NCBI GenBank assembly: GCA_016758905.1
Contig: JAEPQZ010000010.1
Coordinates: forward strand, 124,001 to 188,000
Source of the DNA: Umbelopsis isabellina
Lineage: Eukaryota; Mucoromycota; Umbelopsidomycetes; Umbelopsidales; Umbelopsidaceae
Reading direction: 5' to 3'
Length of the DNA: 64,000 nucleotides
The number at the start of each line of letters is the position of its first letter. The first letter of the stretch is position 1. Shown piece by piece: positions 21,182-33,624 of this stretch. Both the position numbers and the translations under genes were made by a program. A model generated the notes under the pieces. The model made no database searches, had not been told where the DNA came from, and saw nothing but the letters and a program-made list of their open reading frames with translations.

Positions 21182-22241
21182 GGTGGGCGGTAACACCATG
21201 CACATGTAGGGTTCACACATTATGTGCATTTGTGAATATTTATTTAAACATGTAGTCATACTGCAAGGTCATGTCCGTGCAGTATACTTTATAACCGTGT
21301 TCCATATTAGTTGCCGAACCGATCCTGTCAAAAATGTGTGAGATCTGATATAATGCATAGGTCTTTGACATAGGGAGTGTCTAAGTAATTTAACGAAAAT
21401 GACTACGAAAAGAAGGCATTTCGGCGTAGTTGTAATTAAATATTGTAATAAGTCTGCATGAGTGTAAAACTTCACTAGTGTCGCCAAAGGTAAATGTGGT
21501 ATTGCACAATTGGCAGTTGTTGTGCCGAATACTCTTCGTAGATAACTTCTACCAATTGGAAGGGAACATCCAGATGTCGTGCTACGGGCGGCTTGAAGGC
21601 ACGTTTTTAATGACACGTTCTTAAGATTGAAGCAATTGGATTTCCGTAAAAGAAGCAGCAGCCTTATAGCAGATTTGTACAGCATACTGTCAAGCCAAGC
21701 TTGATACCGGAAAAAGTCGATGGAGTTTGGATCTAATCGGAAGAGTGTACCAATAGACCCTACATGAGATTTTGTTGAGACTTGCTATATCTAAGCTCAA
21801 CCGTATAGCTCAGTCGAAATATACATGTCTTTCTCTTGGCAGACCGCAATACTGTGATTCAATCACACCAACAATTTAGTGGTAAAAGAAGGTTAAGTAA
21901 AAAAAAGTGATGTATCCAACAACGAAAGTTTTAGTAAAGGTCCTTATCATAGAGGCTGTTAAGATATAGCCGTTGAGTTATAGCAGCCCATAAGTCTCTT
22001 CGAATGCCACATCAATTACAACAGAATAATAATAACAGCTGTAGCGCCTATATTCACCATAAGACACATTTAATTGCAGCTAATTTCCAGGTCGTTGGCG
22101 GCTGAGCGACTCCTCCCTGTTGCAAATTCTTTATTTCAGTGGGCAAAACCATGTGATCAAGTCAAACCAACCTCAATATGACCGTCTTTTTTTTCAACCG
22201 CTTTGCAGGTCTTCGTGTTCAAATTCTTGCAACAAAAAAAC
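21182..22241. other. Gene-poor region with a degenerate tRNA-like head; ISWI promoter
   Basis: No supported gene. At 21804-21816 TATAGCTCAGTCG resembles a tRNA A box, and GTGATTCAATC at 21854-21864 resembles a B box. The arms do not fold into a tRNA, so it is at most a degenerate or SINE-like head. The last ~150 bp should hold the ISWI promoter. Confidence 0.3.
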
Positions 22242-25200
22242 ATGGCCAATCCGCCTGTAAGTAATTTTGCAATCAAACGTCGACACCGCGATTTGTTGCA
22301 ACAATTCAGCTCCTATACTAGTTCGAAGCTTTATCGCGCTTATTTGACTTACACATTGTCACCACAGGCTGAATCGATGGATATTGATCGCCCGCAAAGT
22401 GATTCAGAGGTAAGCATTCGCGTCTGTTGAACAAGCCAATACTTGTGTTGGTGTTCTATAAACCATACCTGTTGTCTTGTAATTCCCTTACAAATACTCT
22501 CTATCATTCTATCTTTGATGCTGCAGTCGAACGCGTCTGAACCATACAGCGATGTAAGTTGCCATCTCCGTCCAAAATTCACGAATCGTCACGACTTTGC
22601 TAACAAGCCAACACAACAAATTTCTCATACAGGATGATGTTTATATGGATAAGAAGGAGCGCATTAAGCATCAGAAACAACAGTTTGCTGATAAGGCAAA
22701 AAGTTTGAATGAGTCAAAGGTAACGAACGGCATTGAATAATATTATAAACCATAGTAGTAAAGAAAAATTTTAACCCTTAACGACTGATTTCATCTTTAG
22801 GATGCTGATCGTTTGAAGCGTTATCGTTATCTCCTTGGACAAACCGAACTTTTTGCGCATTTCTTCAATCTTAAAGTGGAACAAGATGAGGAGCTGCGTA
22901 AAGTTATGGAAGAGAATGAAGATTCATCAAAGCGACAGGATGAAGATGGGTATGAAATTCTGGAATAAGATGTATTCTAAAATGCACGAGCTTGTACTAA
23001 CTCAGTTCCTGGTAGATCGCGACGCCGAAGAAAGACTGAAAAGGAGGAAGATGAAGAAATTCTTAAAGATGAAGATGAGGAAGGCAGCGATTTGCCAACC
23101 GTCTTCACTGAATCTCCCAAATGTAAGTAACGATATCTGCAGTCATGACTATCACTCTGGCATGTTGCTCATTTCTATATGGGTAGATGTTGCTGGTGGA
23201 ACTCTTCGCGACTATCAGGTTCAAGGTTTAAATTGGATGATTTCATTGTTCGAAAATGGTATCAACGGTATCCTTGCTGATGAGATGGGTCTTGGTAAGA
23301 CTCTGCAAACTATCTCATTCCTTGGCTATCTCAAACATTTCCGGGATATTCCTGGTCCACATTTGGTTGTTGTTCCAAAATCAACTTTGCATAATTGGGA
23401 AAAGGAGTTTGCAAAATGGGTTCCTGATTTCAAAGCTTTTGTTTTGCATGGCAGCAAGGAAGCGAGGGTAAGTACTTAGTTTCTATGACTAAATGAAGCT
23501 TTGTTCGTGGAATTGATACTCATAGTTACTAATATTTAATCATTGTCACAGAATGAGATTATCAAGAATCGCTTGTTGCCTATGGATTTTGAAGTTTGCA
23601 TTACATCATATGAGATGTGTTTGATGGAGAAATCACATTTCAAAAAGATCTCCTGGCAATACATCATCATTGATGAAGCCCATCGTATCAAGAATGAAAA
23701 CTCTATGCTTTCGCAGATTGTTAGAGTTTTCAATTCTAAGAACAGGTTACTGATTACTGGTACACCATTGCAAAACAACCTACATGAGCTTTGGGTAAGC
23801 AAATGGTATTCTTGGTTTGAGGATTGAGCACACTTCTTATTTCATAAACTTTAGGCATTGCTCAATTTCTTATTACCGGATGTTTTCAGCTCATCTGAAG
23901 ATTTTGATGAATGGTTTGAGAAGCAGGGAGGAGATCAAAAGAAGGTTGTGGAGCAACTTCACAAGGTAAACACAGTTTTTTATGAAGCCACATTCCATAA
24001 GAATGCACAGTGTGTTAACATACCTATCATATTAAGGTTCTACGACCTTTCTTACTTCGACGAATCAAAGCCGATGTAGAAAAGTCGCTTTTGCCAAAGA
24101 AGGAAATCAATCTCTATGTGGGAATGAGTGCAATGCAACGTAAATGGTATCAAAAATTGCTTGAAAAAGATATTGATGCTGTCAATGGTGCTGGTGGCCT
24201 GAATAAACGAGAAGGCAAAACTCGTCTACTAAATATTGTCATGCAACTTCGAAAATGCTGCAATCATCCCTATCTCTTTGACGGCGCTGAACCTGGCCCG
24301 CCTTATACTACTGATCAGCACATTGTTGACAACTCTGGCAAGATGATTGTTTTGGATAAGCTTTTACAGCGCATGAAGGCCCAAGGATCTCGTGTCCTTC
24401 TTTTCAGTCAAATGAGTCGTGTTTTGGATATTTTGGAGGATTACTGCTGGTGGCGTGGATATGAATATTGTCGTATTGATGGTCAAACCTCACAAGAAGA
24501 TCGTATTGATGCCATCGATGAATACAACAAGCCTGATAGCAGTAAATTCATCTTCTTGCTTACCACTCGAGCTGGTGGATTGGGTATCAACTTGACGACT
24601 GCTGATGTTGTTGTGCTGTTTGACAGCGACTGGTAAGTGTTATTTATGATTTTGAGAAGCTCAGAAGAAAAATTGTTTTCTGACAATGCTGGCACAATAG
24701 GAATCCTCAAGTTGATCTCCAAGCTCAAGATCGTGCTCATCGTATTGGACAAACTAAACAAGTCTATGTATTTAGATTTGTAACTGAGGTAGACCATGAT
24801 TTATGATTTGTAAGGAAGTAACAACAGATTGCTCAAATGTCTTGTTTTCTAGAATGCAATTGAAGAGAAGGTGTTGGAGCGAGCAGCGCAAAAATTACGA
24901 CTCGACCAATTGGTCATTCAACAAGGACGTATGACTCAACAACAAAAGGGTGCTTCTAAAGAAGAGCTATTGACTATGATTCAACATGGAGCTCAAGATA
25001 TATTCAAGGATACAGATGCAAGTTCGGTCAAGGACGATGACATTGATGCCATTCTTCGACTTGGCGAGGAGAAGACGGCTGAACTGAACAAAAAATATGA
25101 AAATGTCAGTATTGATGATCTTAAGAACTTTTCGTCAGACAGTGCCTATCAATGGAATGGCGAGGACTGGAGCAGCAAGCGTAAAGCTGGTTCTGGATTT

Positions 25201-26221
25201 GCTTGGCTTGGCCCCGCTAAACGAGAGCGAAAGGCAAATTATGCGGTGGATGATTATTATAAGGAGGCACTCCGAACAAGTTCAAAGACGCCTTCTACAA
25301 AAGCACCACGACCAAAGCGATACAATGTTGAGGATTTCCAATTCTTTCCACCTAGATTGCAAGACCTCAACGAGAAGGATACTTTATATCTACGAAAATC
25401 TCTAGGTTATAAGGTACCTCCTGTAGCTGTCGAAGGCGATGAAGAGCAAGAAAAGGCTAGAGAAGAAGAACAAAAGAAGATTGACGAAGCTGAACAGCTT
25501 ACTGAAGAAGAGGAAGAAGTGCGAAGAGAGCTATACACAAAGGGATACTCCAACTGGAGCAAGAAAGATTTCAGCAACTTTATCAATGCCTGTGCCAGAT
25601 ATGGACGTAACAATATCGCTGCTATTGCTGCTGAAATAGAAGGAAAGACAACTGATGAAGTTAAGAAGTACTCTAAAACATTCTGGTCTCGATACAAGGA
25701 AATATCAGACTATGAGCGTCACATTGCTAAGATAGAAAAGGGAGAGAGCGAGCTTGAGAAGCAAGCTGAGATTCAAGAGCAATTGGCCGAAAAGATCAAT
25801 CGCCATCGCTTGCCACTTCAACAAATGAAGATTCATTATACGCAACCCACCAAGGGTAAAAATTACACTGAAGAAGAAGACCGGTTCCTTATTGTCATGC
25901 TTGAGAAGTACGGATACGGAACTGAGAATGTTTATGACAAGATTAGACAAGAAATCAAAGGCTCGCCATTGTTCCGTTTCGATTGGTTCCTCAAATCCCG
26001 TACATCGCAAGAGATTTCCAGGCGGTGCAATACTCTGATCAGCTTGATTCAAAAGGAAAATGCTGAAGAAGAGGAAGATGTTAGAGAAGAGAAAAAGGTA
26101 AGATTTATGTTTCCAAACTCTGATTGACATGTAAAATGTTATTTTAAATCTCGGCTTATAGCAGAAACGAGGCAATTCCAAGGCTAGTACGCCTGTTCCA
26201 ACTAAGTCAAGACGTCGTTAA
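22242..26221 (+). CDS. ISW2: ISWI chromatin-remodelling ATPase
   Basis: SNF2-family ATPase that spaces nucleosomes. The start is a small exon, MANPP (22242). Small exons follow to [18 protein letters not shown] and then LFAHFF. ATPase lobe 1 shows [19 protein letters not shown], the Walker [24 protein letters not shown], the DEAH box [11 protein letters not shown] and [13 protein letters not shown]. Lobe 2 shows [47 protein letters not shown] and the arginine-finger motif [11 protein letters not shown]. The HAND-SANT-SLIDE module follows ([57 protein letters not shown]). The final exon adds a basic tail, VPTKSRRR. All catalytic motifs are intact. ISW1 versus ISW2 cannot be decided from the sequence, so the symbol is provisional. 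Confidence 0.93.
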
Positions 26222-26790
26222 TCTCCATTACATTTAGAAACATAGTCTAGCAATATCTTTCAGAAAGACAAAAGACGAATTGGATTGAATGTAGCAACAA
26301 AGAGCAATCATCCAATATGATAGAATAGCTCTCCTTTTCTTTTTTAATTTCTTTTGTTTAAGCACTACTTACTCTTCGGTTTATTTTATATTTTGATGTT
26401 GAAGAAAGAGTCGATTTAGTCTAGCACAAACACATTCTCATCAGTACCAATTTTTCTTTACACACACGCTGTCCTTCCTCTGAATGTAATGTTTTCTTAT
26501 ACAGCTTGATAAACAATTATTTATCACCAATACATTTAGCGGCTTTTACTGCTGTGGGACAGTATAATGATTTGCAACTTATGTGACAGCTCAAGCACAG
26601 ATTGCCTGGTCGCTCCCAACACCTCAAAAGCATCACATTAATTCATCACATATCATTACAAATCGAGAAAATCCATTGTAATTATGAAAATCAAACACAT
26701 AAGAGAATAAAGAGGAAAGAAGTACATGAGATTGCATTGCAATTATTCGTATTTAATACGTTGTAACATTGAATACAACACCGGTCGAAT
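26222..26790. other. Convergent 3' intergenic region ISWI / Rab5
   Basis: AT-rich, with no gene. It contains the 3' UTRs of both neighbours. The Rab5 3' UTR follows immediately after a 5-nt coding exon. Confidence 0.5.
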
Positions 26791-28135
26791 TTAACCTGAT
26801 AGAAAAAAGAAAGTAGATAAGTGATCTAATGCATGACACGATATCATAATACAATCAAAGATTTCTTACATGCGCAATTATTTGGGTTGGCGGGACGAGA
26901 CAAATCAACTCCTCGTGGATTCAATCCTTTGGTCTTATTACGAGATTGATCAGCAAGTTGATCCAGAGGCATCTTCTTTGCTGTGAATTGTAATTGAAAC
27001 GCAGATTATTAACACAAGTCAAGAAATAGATTGCATGGAAATATACAGTACCTATGGAGGTGAATAATTGCGTGACATTATGAGCTGATTTGGCAGATGT
27101 TTCGAAGAAAAGTAATCCGGCTTCGTCGGCATACTCCTGAGCAGTCTATTTGATTCGATCAACATTAATAAACCATTTGTTCAAAGTATAAGTGCGCGAT
27201 CACAATCATAGCATACCTCAGTCTCAACAGCTCTTCGAGAGTCCAAATCACACTTATTACCCGCAAGAGCAATGACAATGTTAGGATCAGCTTGACGCTG
27301 CAACTCATTTACCCATGCCTTTGCTTTCTCCAATGACGCCTAGAAGTAAGATATGTGAGTAAATATGCAAAAGCAATAAGAAATATTGCTTAAAATATGC
27401 TGGTTGGATGTCACTTACTGCTTGTGTGATATCATATACAACTACAGCACAATTCGCGTTGCGGTAATACATTGGTGCCAAACTCTTGTATCTTTCTTGA
27501 CCGGCCGTATCCCTTTTTGAAAAATAAGTATCATCGTTGAATTAAAATGATAATTTTTGGATACGTATGAATATCATCTTTAGCAAACATACCAAATCTC
27601 AAATTTCACGGTGGTATTATCATCAAGTGAAATGGTCTGAGCCAAGAAGGCAGCTGATAAAAGGGATAATGAGCTTGATGAGAACGATATATCGACAGGA
27701 TGGACTGAAACGCTCAAACATACCACCAATAGTACTCTCTCTATACTCGTCAAAATGATCTTTGACAAATCGCATGACCAGACTGAATGCAAATAAGGGT
27801 GTTAGTCACGAGAAGGGTCTCTGTTTAGATCCGCGAAAGCGAATTTCCATAGGAGACATCTTAAAGGTCGCCGATAAGTGTCTCATGTCTGGATATACAA
27901 GTGCTCACCTTGATTTTCCAACAGCAGATTCTCCTGTTACATAGAAATTTCACAACATAATTAGCCAAAACTTGTTGCCAAGGATAAATGGGGGCTGGCA
28001 TATTAAAACCGCCGACTAAATGGAGGGCAGTAAAATAATTAAAATTCAATAGATGTTACCTAGTAGAACGAGCTTGAACTGGTATGTCTTCCCTTGAGCG
28101 GGTGTTCCCTGTTGTTGCTGCTGTCTTGCCGCCAT
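26791..28135 (-). CDS. Rab5-family small GTPase (Vps21/Ypt5)
   Basis: Early-endosome GTPase of about 200 residues in at least seven exons. It starts [15 protein letters not shown] at 28135. The nucleotide-binding motifs are [18 protein letters not shown] (P-loop), [15 protein letters not shown] (effector loop, Rab5-specific), [20 protein letters not shown] (switch II), [11 protein letters not shown] and [16 protein letters not shown]. The last large exon ends PANPNNCA plus one base. A final 5-nt coding exon (26791-26795) supplies GT TAA, completing the prenylated C-A-C terminus. Without that splice the protein would continue past the cysteines, so the tiny exon is well supported. Rab5 membership is confident; which of the fungal Rab5 paralogues it is cannot be told. 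Confidence 0.92.
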
Positions 28136-29151
28136 ATATGTAAAAGTTTGTAGGTGAGGTCTTTGATGATTAGTTTGTGGCAAGGACCAAAAACTGCCAA
28201 TTCTAGGTGAGATTCCAAGTCCCGCCTACCATTCCGCTTAAGCTTTTTCCACCACACCCAAATTTCTGTTTCCTACGTCATACGCTGCTCAGCGCAACTC
28301 TTTTGGTGCCCCTTCCCGTTCTGCTCGACTCACAGATCGAACCAGCATCATGACTCCAAAAAACGGGATAAGCATGATGTGCTTTGTGATGCACTTTTAT
28401 TAGTAAAGACATTCGTGAATTATGTACGTTAAACATGGAATTTTTTGGAATTTTTTTTCTGCGCAAGAGCTGAATTTGGCTAACTGCGCAGAACAAATTT
28501 TCTTGATTCATGCTGGTCTCACTAGCAAATTATCTGTTTGGAGAATTGTACTTCATAACAGTTTGTTAGGCAACATGCAGATTATAATCAAAGACACAGC
28601 CCAGAAGATATCACAAGACTAAATCGTTTAATAAACAAGTTGGGACGATCAGGGATAGCTGTGGTACTACATTAGGAGGCTAATATATATATTTATAATG
28701 GATTGACTTGCCCAATATTAGTAAAATCACATTAGAAAATCCCAGAAAGATGGTAGATCAAAGTGATTCACGTATCATGGATTGATACATGCAATTCATC
28801 CATTTAAATGAATTATCAGAGTACAGCAGTTGATTCCACCAGTGAAAGTGCATTGGCCATTATCCGTCCGCATTACCGGGGGATCTATTACTGTTTTGAT
28901 ATCGTAGCACTATTCGTTTCTTTTCTCCATATTCGTACTTTCAGCTAGTAGAGACAAATGAAATACAGTGACACATCTTAAAACGTTCCGCTACAACATG
29001 ATGCCACTTGATGGCCTATTGTTTAACTGACTCGGCAATTGCGAACCCAGCTTCTTCCGTGACGGTTTGTGACACAATGGGTGATTTCAGAACCAAATTC
29101 GTTCATTGCCCAAAATTTTCTTTTCGTTTCCGAGATCGTCTTGCCTTTAAC
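28136..29151. promoter_or_regulatory. Divergent intergenic region Rab5 / CBM48
   Basis: About 1 kb between divergent starts. It contains AT-rich tracts (TATATATATTTATAA near 28683-28697). A short in-frame extension upstream of the CBM48 start (from about 29008) is more likely 5' leader than protein. No other gene is seen. Confidence 0.4.
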
Positions 29152-30820
29152 ATGAGTCAATCAAACACATTTCAACATAAATTTACTTACACTGCCCCCG
29201 AGGCCAAAAGCGTCCTTGTCACTGGTACCTTTGACCAGTGGAGCAAGACTCAAACTCTGACTCACGTCGCCGACGGTGTTTTTACCGGTACTCTCACTAT
29301 TCCTTACAACACCCCCGGAGAAGCTATCTACTACAAGTATGTGGTTGATGAACAATGGGTCACCGACTCTAAGACAGAGACCAAGAATGACGAATCTGGT
29401 AACCTTAATAATGTCATCTATGCTCCTGCTGAGCCAGTCAAGAATTCTACCGATGATACTCCCGTAGCTGCAGCTGCTGTTGCTACTGGTACTGCTGCAA
29501 CTCCAGCATCAGCTCAAGGCCACCAGTTGCCACCATTGTTCGTCCCTCCTGTTGTTCTTCCTTCAGACAAGGCAGCTTATCAAGGTAGATATATTTGAGG
29601 TTTGATGTTGGGAAGGAGAAGAGAGGTATATGCACATATGCATAGGTGCCATGCTGGAGAACCACGGATTTATCGGGATGGAATCGAAGCACCCTATATG
29701 GTGGTAACTCATTCAGAACATTGCACTAACCCGTCTTTCTTTCATTCGAAACAGAGGCCATGGCCAAGGGTGATAATGAGGTTGTCAGACCTGAATCTAG
29801 CAACTTGGAAAGTTTCCCCGTTGTTGAAAACGACGTTGATAGAACCAGCTCTCCCGGTAAGTTTCCGATAGATAAGAAGAAGAAAGGGGATTTAGTTTTT
29901 CAAATTGACTGACTGAAATCCACTCTTTCCTTTGTTTAAATTTGGTATATCTCACCTGGCCATACATTTTTTACCATTTCCAAAATCCGCATGTCACTGT
30001 GTTACGCGCATGACGCATATCTTGTGATGAAATTACAGTGATTGTTGAACCACCTCATCCTCAACAAGAGCCAGGTTAGTAGCTTATTTGCATGATTGAG
30101 GACATATGGACTTGTTTTTTGGGTTATTGGGCCTAGGGTGTGATTTGGAATGTTTTTTCTCTTTCTTACCAATGACCAAAGAGCCAAGCAAAAACGGCCG
30201 AGAATGTGATCAATAACCTGACATGTTTTGAACCTTTTCTTTTGCCTTGGGCTTTTTCTTTATCCTTCTTCTTCTACACCTCTTTCATTTTACATTCTAA
30301 TCATGCTTCGTGCTCTGAACGTCTTTGCGAACAAGTCAGAACCTGTTACTAACGAAAAGCCTACTGCTGCAGAACATGATAAGGTAGCTGAGCCTCCTGT
30401 TGCCACTCCGCCGGAAAACATTGAGGCTGTCACTGAGACTCCCGCAGATGAAGTAGCTGCTACCAGTAAGTTATATGTATATGTAGGGCCTAGAGCGAGA
30501 TTGAATCTCCCATACTAACTAGTTCTTTTGTTTTTATCTAAATTTTAGCTGCCGTAGAGCAACCAGCCCAGACCAATGTCAGCGCTGAACCTGCCGCTGC
30601 CAACACCGACACCACATCTGCTCCTGCTGTTACTACTACTCAGGATGCTAAAGTGGATCAAAGTGCTCCCACTGATAACAGCCAAGCTGCTGAGGCCACC
30701 AACCAGGACGGCTCTACCGAGCAAAAGCCTTCTACTGCCACCAATGGCGTGAAAAAGTCCAAGGGCGATAAGAAGGCATCTTTGGGTGCCAAGATCAAGG
30801 GATTCTTCAAGAAATTGTAA
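29152..30820 (+). CDS. CBM48/AMPK-beta-type glycogen-binding protein with acidic tail and amphipathic C-terminus
   Basis: The N-terminus is a carbohydrate-binding module of the CBM48 fold: HKFTYTAPEAKSVLVTGTF, then DQWSKTQTLTHVADGVFTG and AIYYKYVVDEQWVTDS. This resembles fungal Crp1/Mdg1 proteins. The exons are 29152-29584, 29755-29856 and 30039-30074. An intron of 298 bp then joins in exact phase to 30373 (EHDKVAEPPVATPPEN). The rest is an acidic Ala/Thr/Pro/Glu-rich region, and the last exon ends KASLGAKIKGFFKKL, an amphipathic basic helix that could bind membrane. Inside the 298-bp intron a pyrimidine-rich stretch is followed by ATG at 30303 in frame with the tail (MLRALNVFANKSE). A shorter transcript lacking CBM48 is therefore likely. 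Without splicing at 30075 the frame stops at once (GGT TAG). Confidence 0.75.
30225..30302 (+). promoter_or_regulatory. Candidate internal promoter of the short CBM48-less isoform
   Basis: A strongly pyrimidine-rich stretch (CTTTTTCTTTATCCTTC then TTCTTCTACACCTC) lies directly before the in-frame ATG at 30303, inside an intron of the long form. It has the composition seen before other starts in this window, such as the Nrg1-like gene. Inferred. Confidence 0.4.
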
Positions 30821-31654
30821 AATGGGAGTTTATTTGTTATGTCCTTTTTTTACTCTATAATAATAGGTAGTTTTTGTATTTACGAGTTCGTTCTGCAAAA
30901 TGAACTTTTTTCGTTTCTACAGTAGCATGTTCAATTAACTCTTAATCATTTTTTTACTTTTCGCCGTCCCCGTTTATGCCTGACCCGCAATAGTGTGTTT
31001 TAACTGCCTTGTTTTTTTTTTTTTTATGTCATATTTTTTATTATTGTGTTTATTAACTACTTAGCTTTCATAAACCAGTTTTTGGATGGTAGTAGTTGTA
31101 TTAGAAAGGTTTTATCTCAAGTGTGGTTGTTAGTAAGGTGTTTGTATGCGCACATGTACGAACTGAGGTCATGCTTGGAAATCTGGGTGATTGTATTCTT
31201 TTTTGTTTTGTTCTTCAAAACTAAGTTGGAACCAATGATACTAAAAACGATAATACTAAGAAAAATAAACACAGAGTATATCAAAGATACAGCAAGACTT
31301 GTACGTCAGGTCATTTGTTTGGTAGTCTTGTGTTCTGGAGCAGCAAAAAAAAAAAAAAGGGTGAAAGAAAATTGGTAGAGTTTCAAAGAAGAAAAAAGTC
31401 ATTTAAACAAGAATTTTTGTACGAGGTAGTATGTGGGGTGATAGAAGATTGTATAACCAAATCAGTATTTACATTCGAGGATGCCAAAATCTTGCGAAAC
31501 GGCTATCGAATCCTCGTGCTTCATGTGTTGGGAGTGTTACGTTTATCAGTGTATGTAGATGTGGGATGAGCCGCCAATTCGAAGGACATGGGTTTGTCGA
31601 TATGATGGATTGAGGCTTTATTTAGGCGCCTTCCCATCATTAGTGCTCGATCAC
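30821..31654. other. Convergent intergenic region, CBM48 / bZIP
   Basis: AT-rich with several T and A runs (for example T at about 31011-31024, A at about 31345-31357). The open frames here have no protein-like composition. No gene is supported. Confidence 0.5.
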
Positions 31655-32944
31655 TTAGTAGCCACGAGCACTAACCTCTTCTGAACGCACTTGGTTTGCT
31701 TGTTGGAAGGAATTGTTTCCAAACGAGTTCATTGAGGCATTTTGCGGCATTTGTTGCCGTAACAACATACCAGGGGCAGCACGAAGTTGATCTAAGCCAA
31801 CCACTCCATTGGCTTGAGCGACTGCACAATCCTTATGTGCCAGCAACAAGGTCTTTAAATTAATGATCTCCTCTCGCAGAGAGGTTGCTTGGCTTTGCAA
31901 GTTCTCATTGTCATTGGACAGATATTCAACCTTGTTTTGCAGATCGGACAGCCATTGCTTCTTGCGTTGTCTGCATTTCAAAGCAGCTAGTGAAATTTAT
32001 GTTAGTTGTAGCTCAAGAGATATATTTTCCATCATATGAATTTATAATGCGTACCTTGTCTGTTTCTTTCCAAGAAATTCTTCCTCTTCTCACTATCATC
32101 AGTGTCTGTTCGTTTTGCAGATGAGCTTCGTCTATTGTAGCGTCTTCGTTGACTATCGTCAGCGCTGCTTTCTGGGCTCGTGGTGGTTCGTTGTCTTGCG
32201 GGCGGAGATTGATGCATACGAGAGTGGGCCATGCCATGCTCGTCGGACTCTTGCTTAATTGGGGCCATGCCATGTTGGCCGCCGCCCAGGTTGCCGCCTC
32301 TTTGCATAACCTCTTGCTGAGCAGCCGATAACACATACATGTTGTTTGGTTGTACAGATTGATTATTTTGATAGGAGTTAGGATAGTTCGACATAGCGGC
32401 TGCCTGAGGCATCAAATGATTGTTGGCTACTACAGGAATGGCTCCTGGACCCATTTGAGACTGCTGAACCATGTTTGCTCGAGGTGCAGTGATCATACTA
32501 GGCGACAATTCCCCAGTCCGTAAAGAATCCCACAACGGATTGTTACTAGCTGCGCTAGGTTTGCCGTCAGTCGGGGTATCTATGGTGGCGGCTGGAGGCA
32601 ACACATTGCTTTTTCGATAGCCGTTCACAGGCGGTTGAGGCTTGCCGTCAAAGGTGAAACTTTGCTCAAAGGGATTGGGCTCCAAGTCGAAATTACTGGA
32701 TGAAGATGACTGGTGGTTGAAGGGTGGAGGAGAATTACGTTGGTTAGAACGTGAGTTGGGTTGTAAGCCGTTGGGCGCTGCTTTCGAAAAAATCATGGAA
32801 ATTAATCAATCAGTAAAAAGATATGGAGATACACAACCCAATTCCGGTTGATTTTCCTCTTCCTATATGTTTCTATGGCCAATCTTTGCCATGATCTTTA
32901 CCTGTCTGTTGTTCGTCTTGTTTTTGCTTACGTCTACTGGCCAT
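31655..32944 (-). CDS. Atf1-like bZIP stress transcription factor
   Basis: ATF/CREB-family regulator, usually a target of the Sty1/Hog1 MAP kinase. The first exon encodes MASRRKQKQDEQQT (start 32944). The second, about 250 residues, contains NPFEQSFTFDGKP and NPLWDSLRTGELSPSM, which resemble the osmotic and HRA regions of Atf1. The basic region and zipper are SEKRKNFLERNRQAALKCRQ, RKKQWLSDLQNKVEYLSNDN and ENLQSQATSLREEIINLKTL, followed by LLAHKDCAVAQANG, a signature downstream of Atf1 zippers. An intron at about 31988-32053 splits the basic region at ERNRQ/AALK. S/T-P sites (LSPSM, TTSPES) are candidate MAPK targets. The C-terminus ends VSARGY. Confidence 0.88.
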
Positions 32945-33624
32945 GGTTTAAAAACTAGTTGAAAAGTGCGATTTTCAAGAAGGGGAGTAGACTTTCAATG
33001 TCACACAGAGGAAAGGGGGGAATCTCTAGTTGTTACTTAATGACACTGCCTTTCAAAAGAATAAAGCGAATCGGTGTACGGTAAGTAGTAGCTGGAAAGC
33101 GTGTGTGTGATTGATAAGTCTATCAAAGATGTGTTTGTAAAGAGGGAAGAAAGGCAAAAAAAAGTACCAGTAGTTTGGATCAAAGTAAAAATTTAAAAAG
33201 ATGCAGAATTTTTCAAGGAGTTTTGAAACTGTCTATTAAATGTAGAATTAATGGTATTGAATTTCTCTTGCGGCATGTTTCACGGTTGTAGGATCTGCTT
33301 GTGTGCTATACAATTGTTATGTATTATCAATTGTATCTCGTTCTTGATGGCTTTCTGTTCTGCATGTTGGTGGGGTGGGCATTTTTGACCATTTCGCAGG
33401 ATAGTATGGCCTGGCCCTGTTACATCATCATTATGATGTCATGATGTGCAAAATTACTCACTATGCCGTATAAGGAAGTGGAATCCCGGCTTACTGGCCC
33501 ATATTAATGAATTGGTCGAAGCTCAGAGAAACTTGTCAGGAAAGCGAGTGGAGACCATCTGATTCGATTCAAACACTGGTTTTTATTGAGTTTTGCTAAA
33601 TTTCATTGAGGGTATTGTCCATTT
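32945..33624. promoter_or_regulatory. bZIP promoter / CBS gene 3' flank
   Basis: 680 bp. Around 33427-33446 there is a dyad CATCATTATGATG followed by TGATGTCATGATG. The latter holds TGATGTCA, one base from a CRE (TGACGTCA). This could be an autoregulatory ATF site, but it is speculative. Confidence 0.3.

Noticed and set aside
21269-21685. Minus-strand open frame of 138 codons
   Set aside because: No recognisable motif, unusual composition and no splice-linked partner; treated as chance.
29008-29151. N-terminal extension of the CBM48 protein
   Set aside because: The extension is not protein-like for this family; MSQSNTFQHKF at 29152 starts directly at the module, as in homologues.
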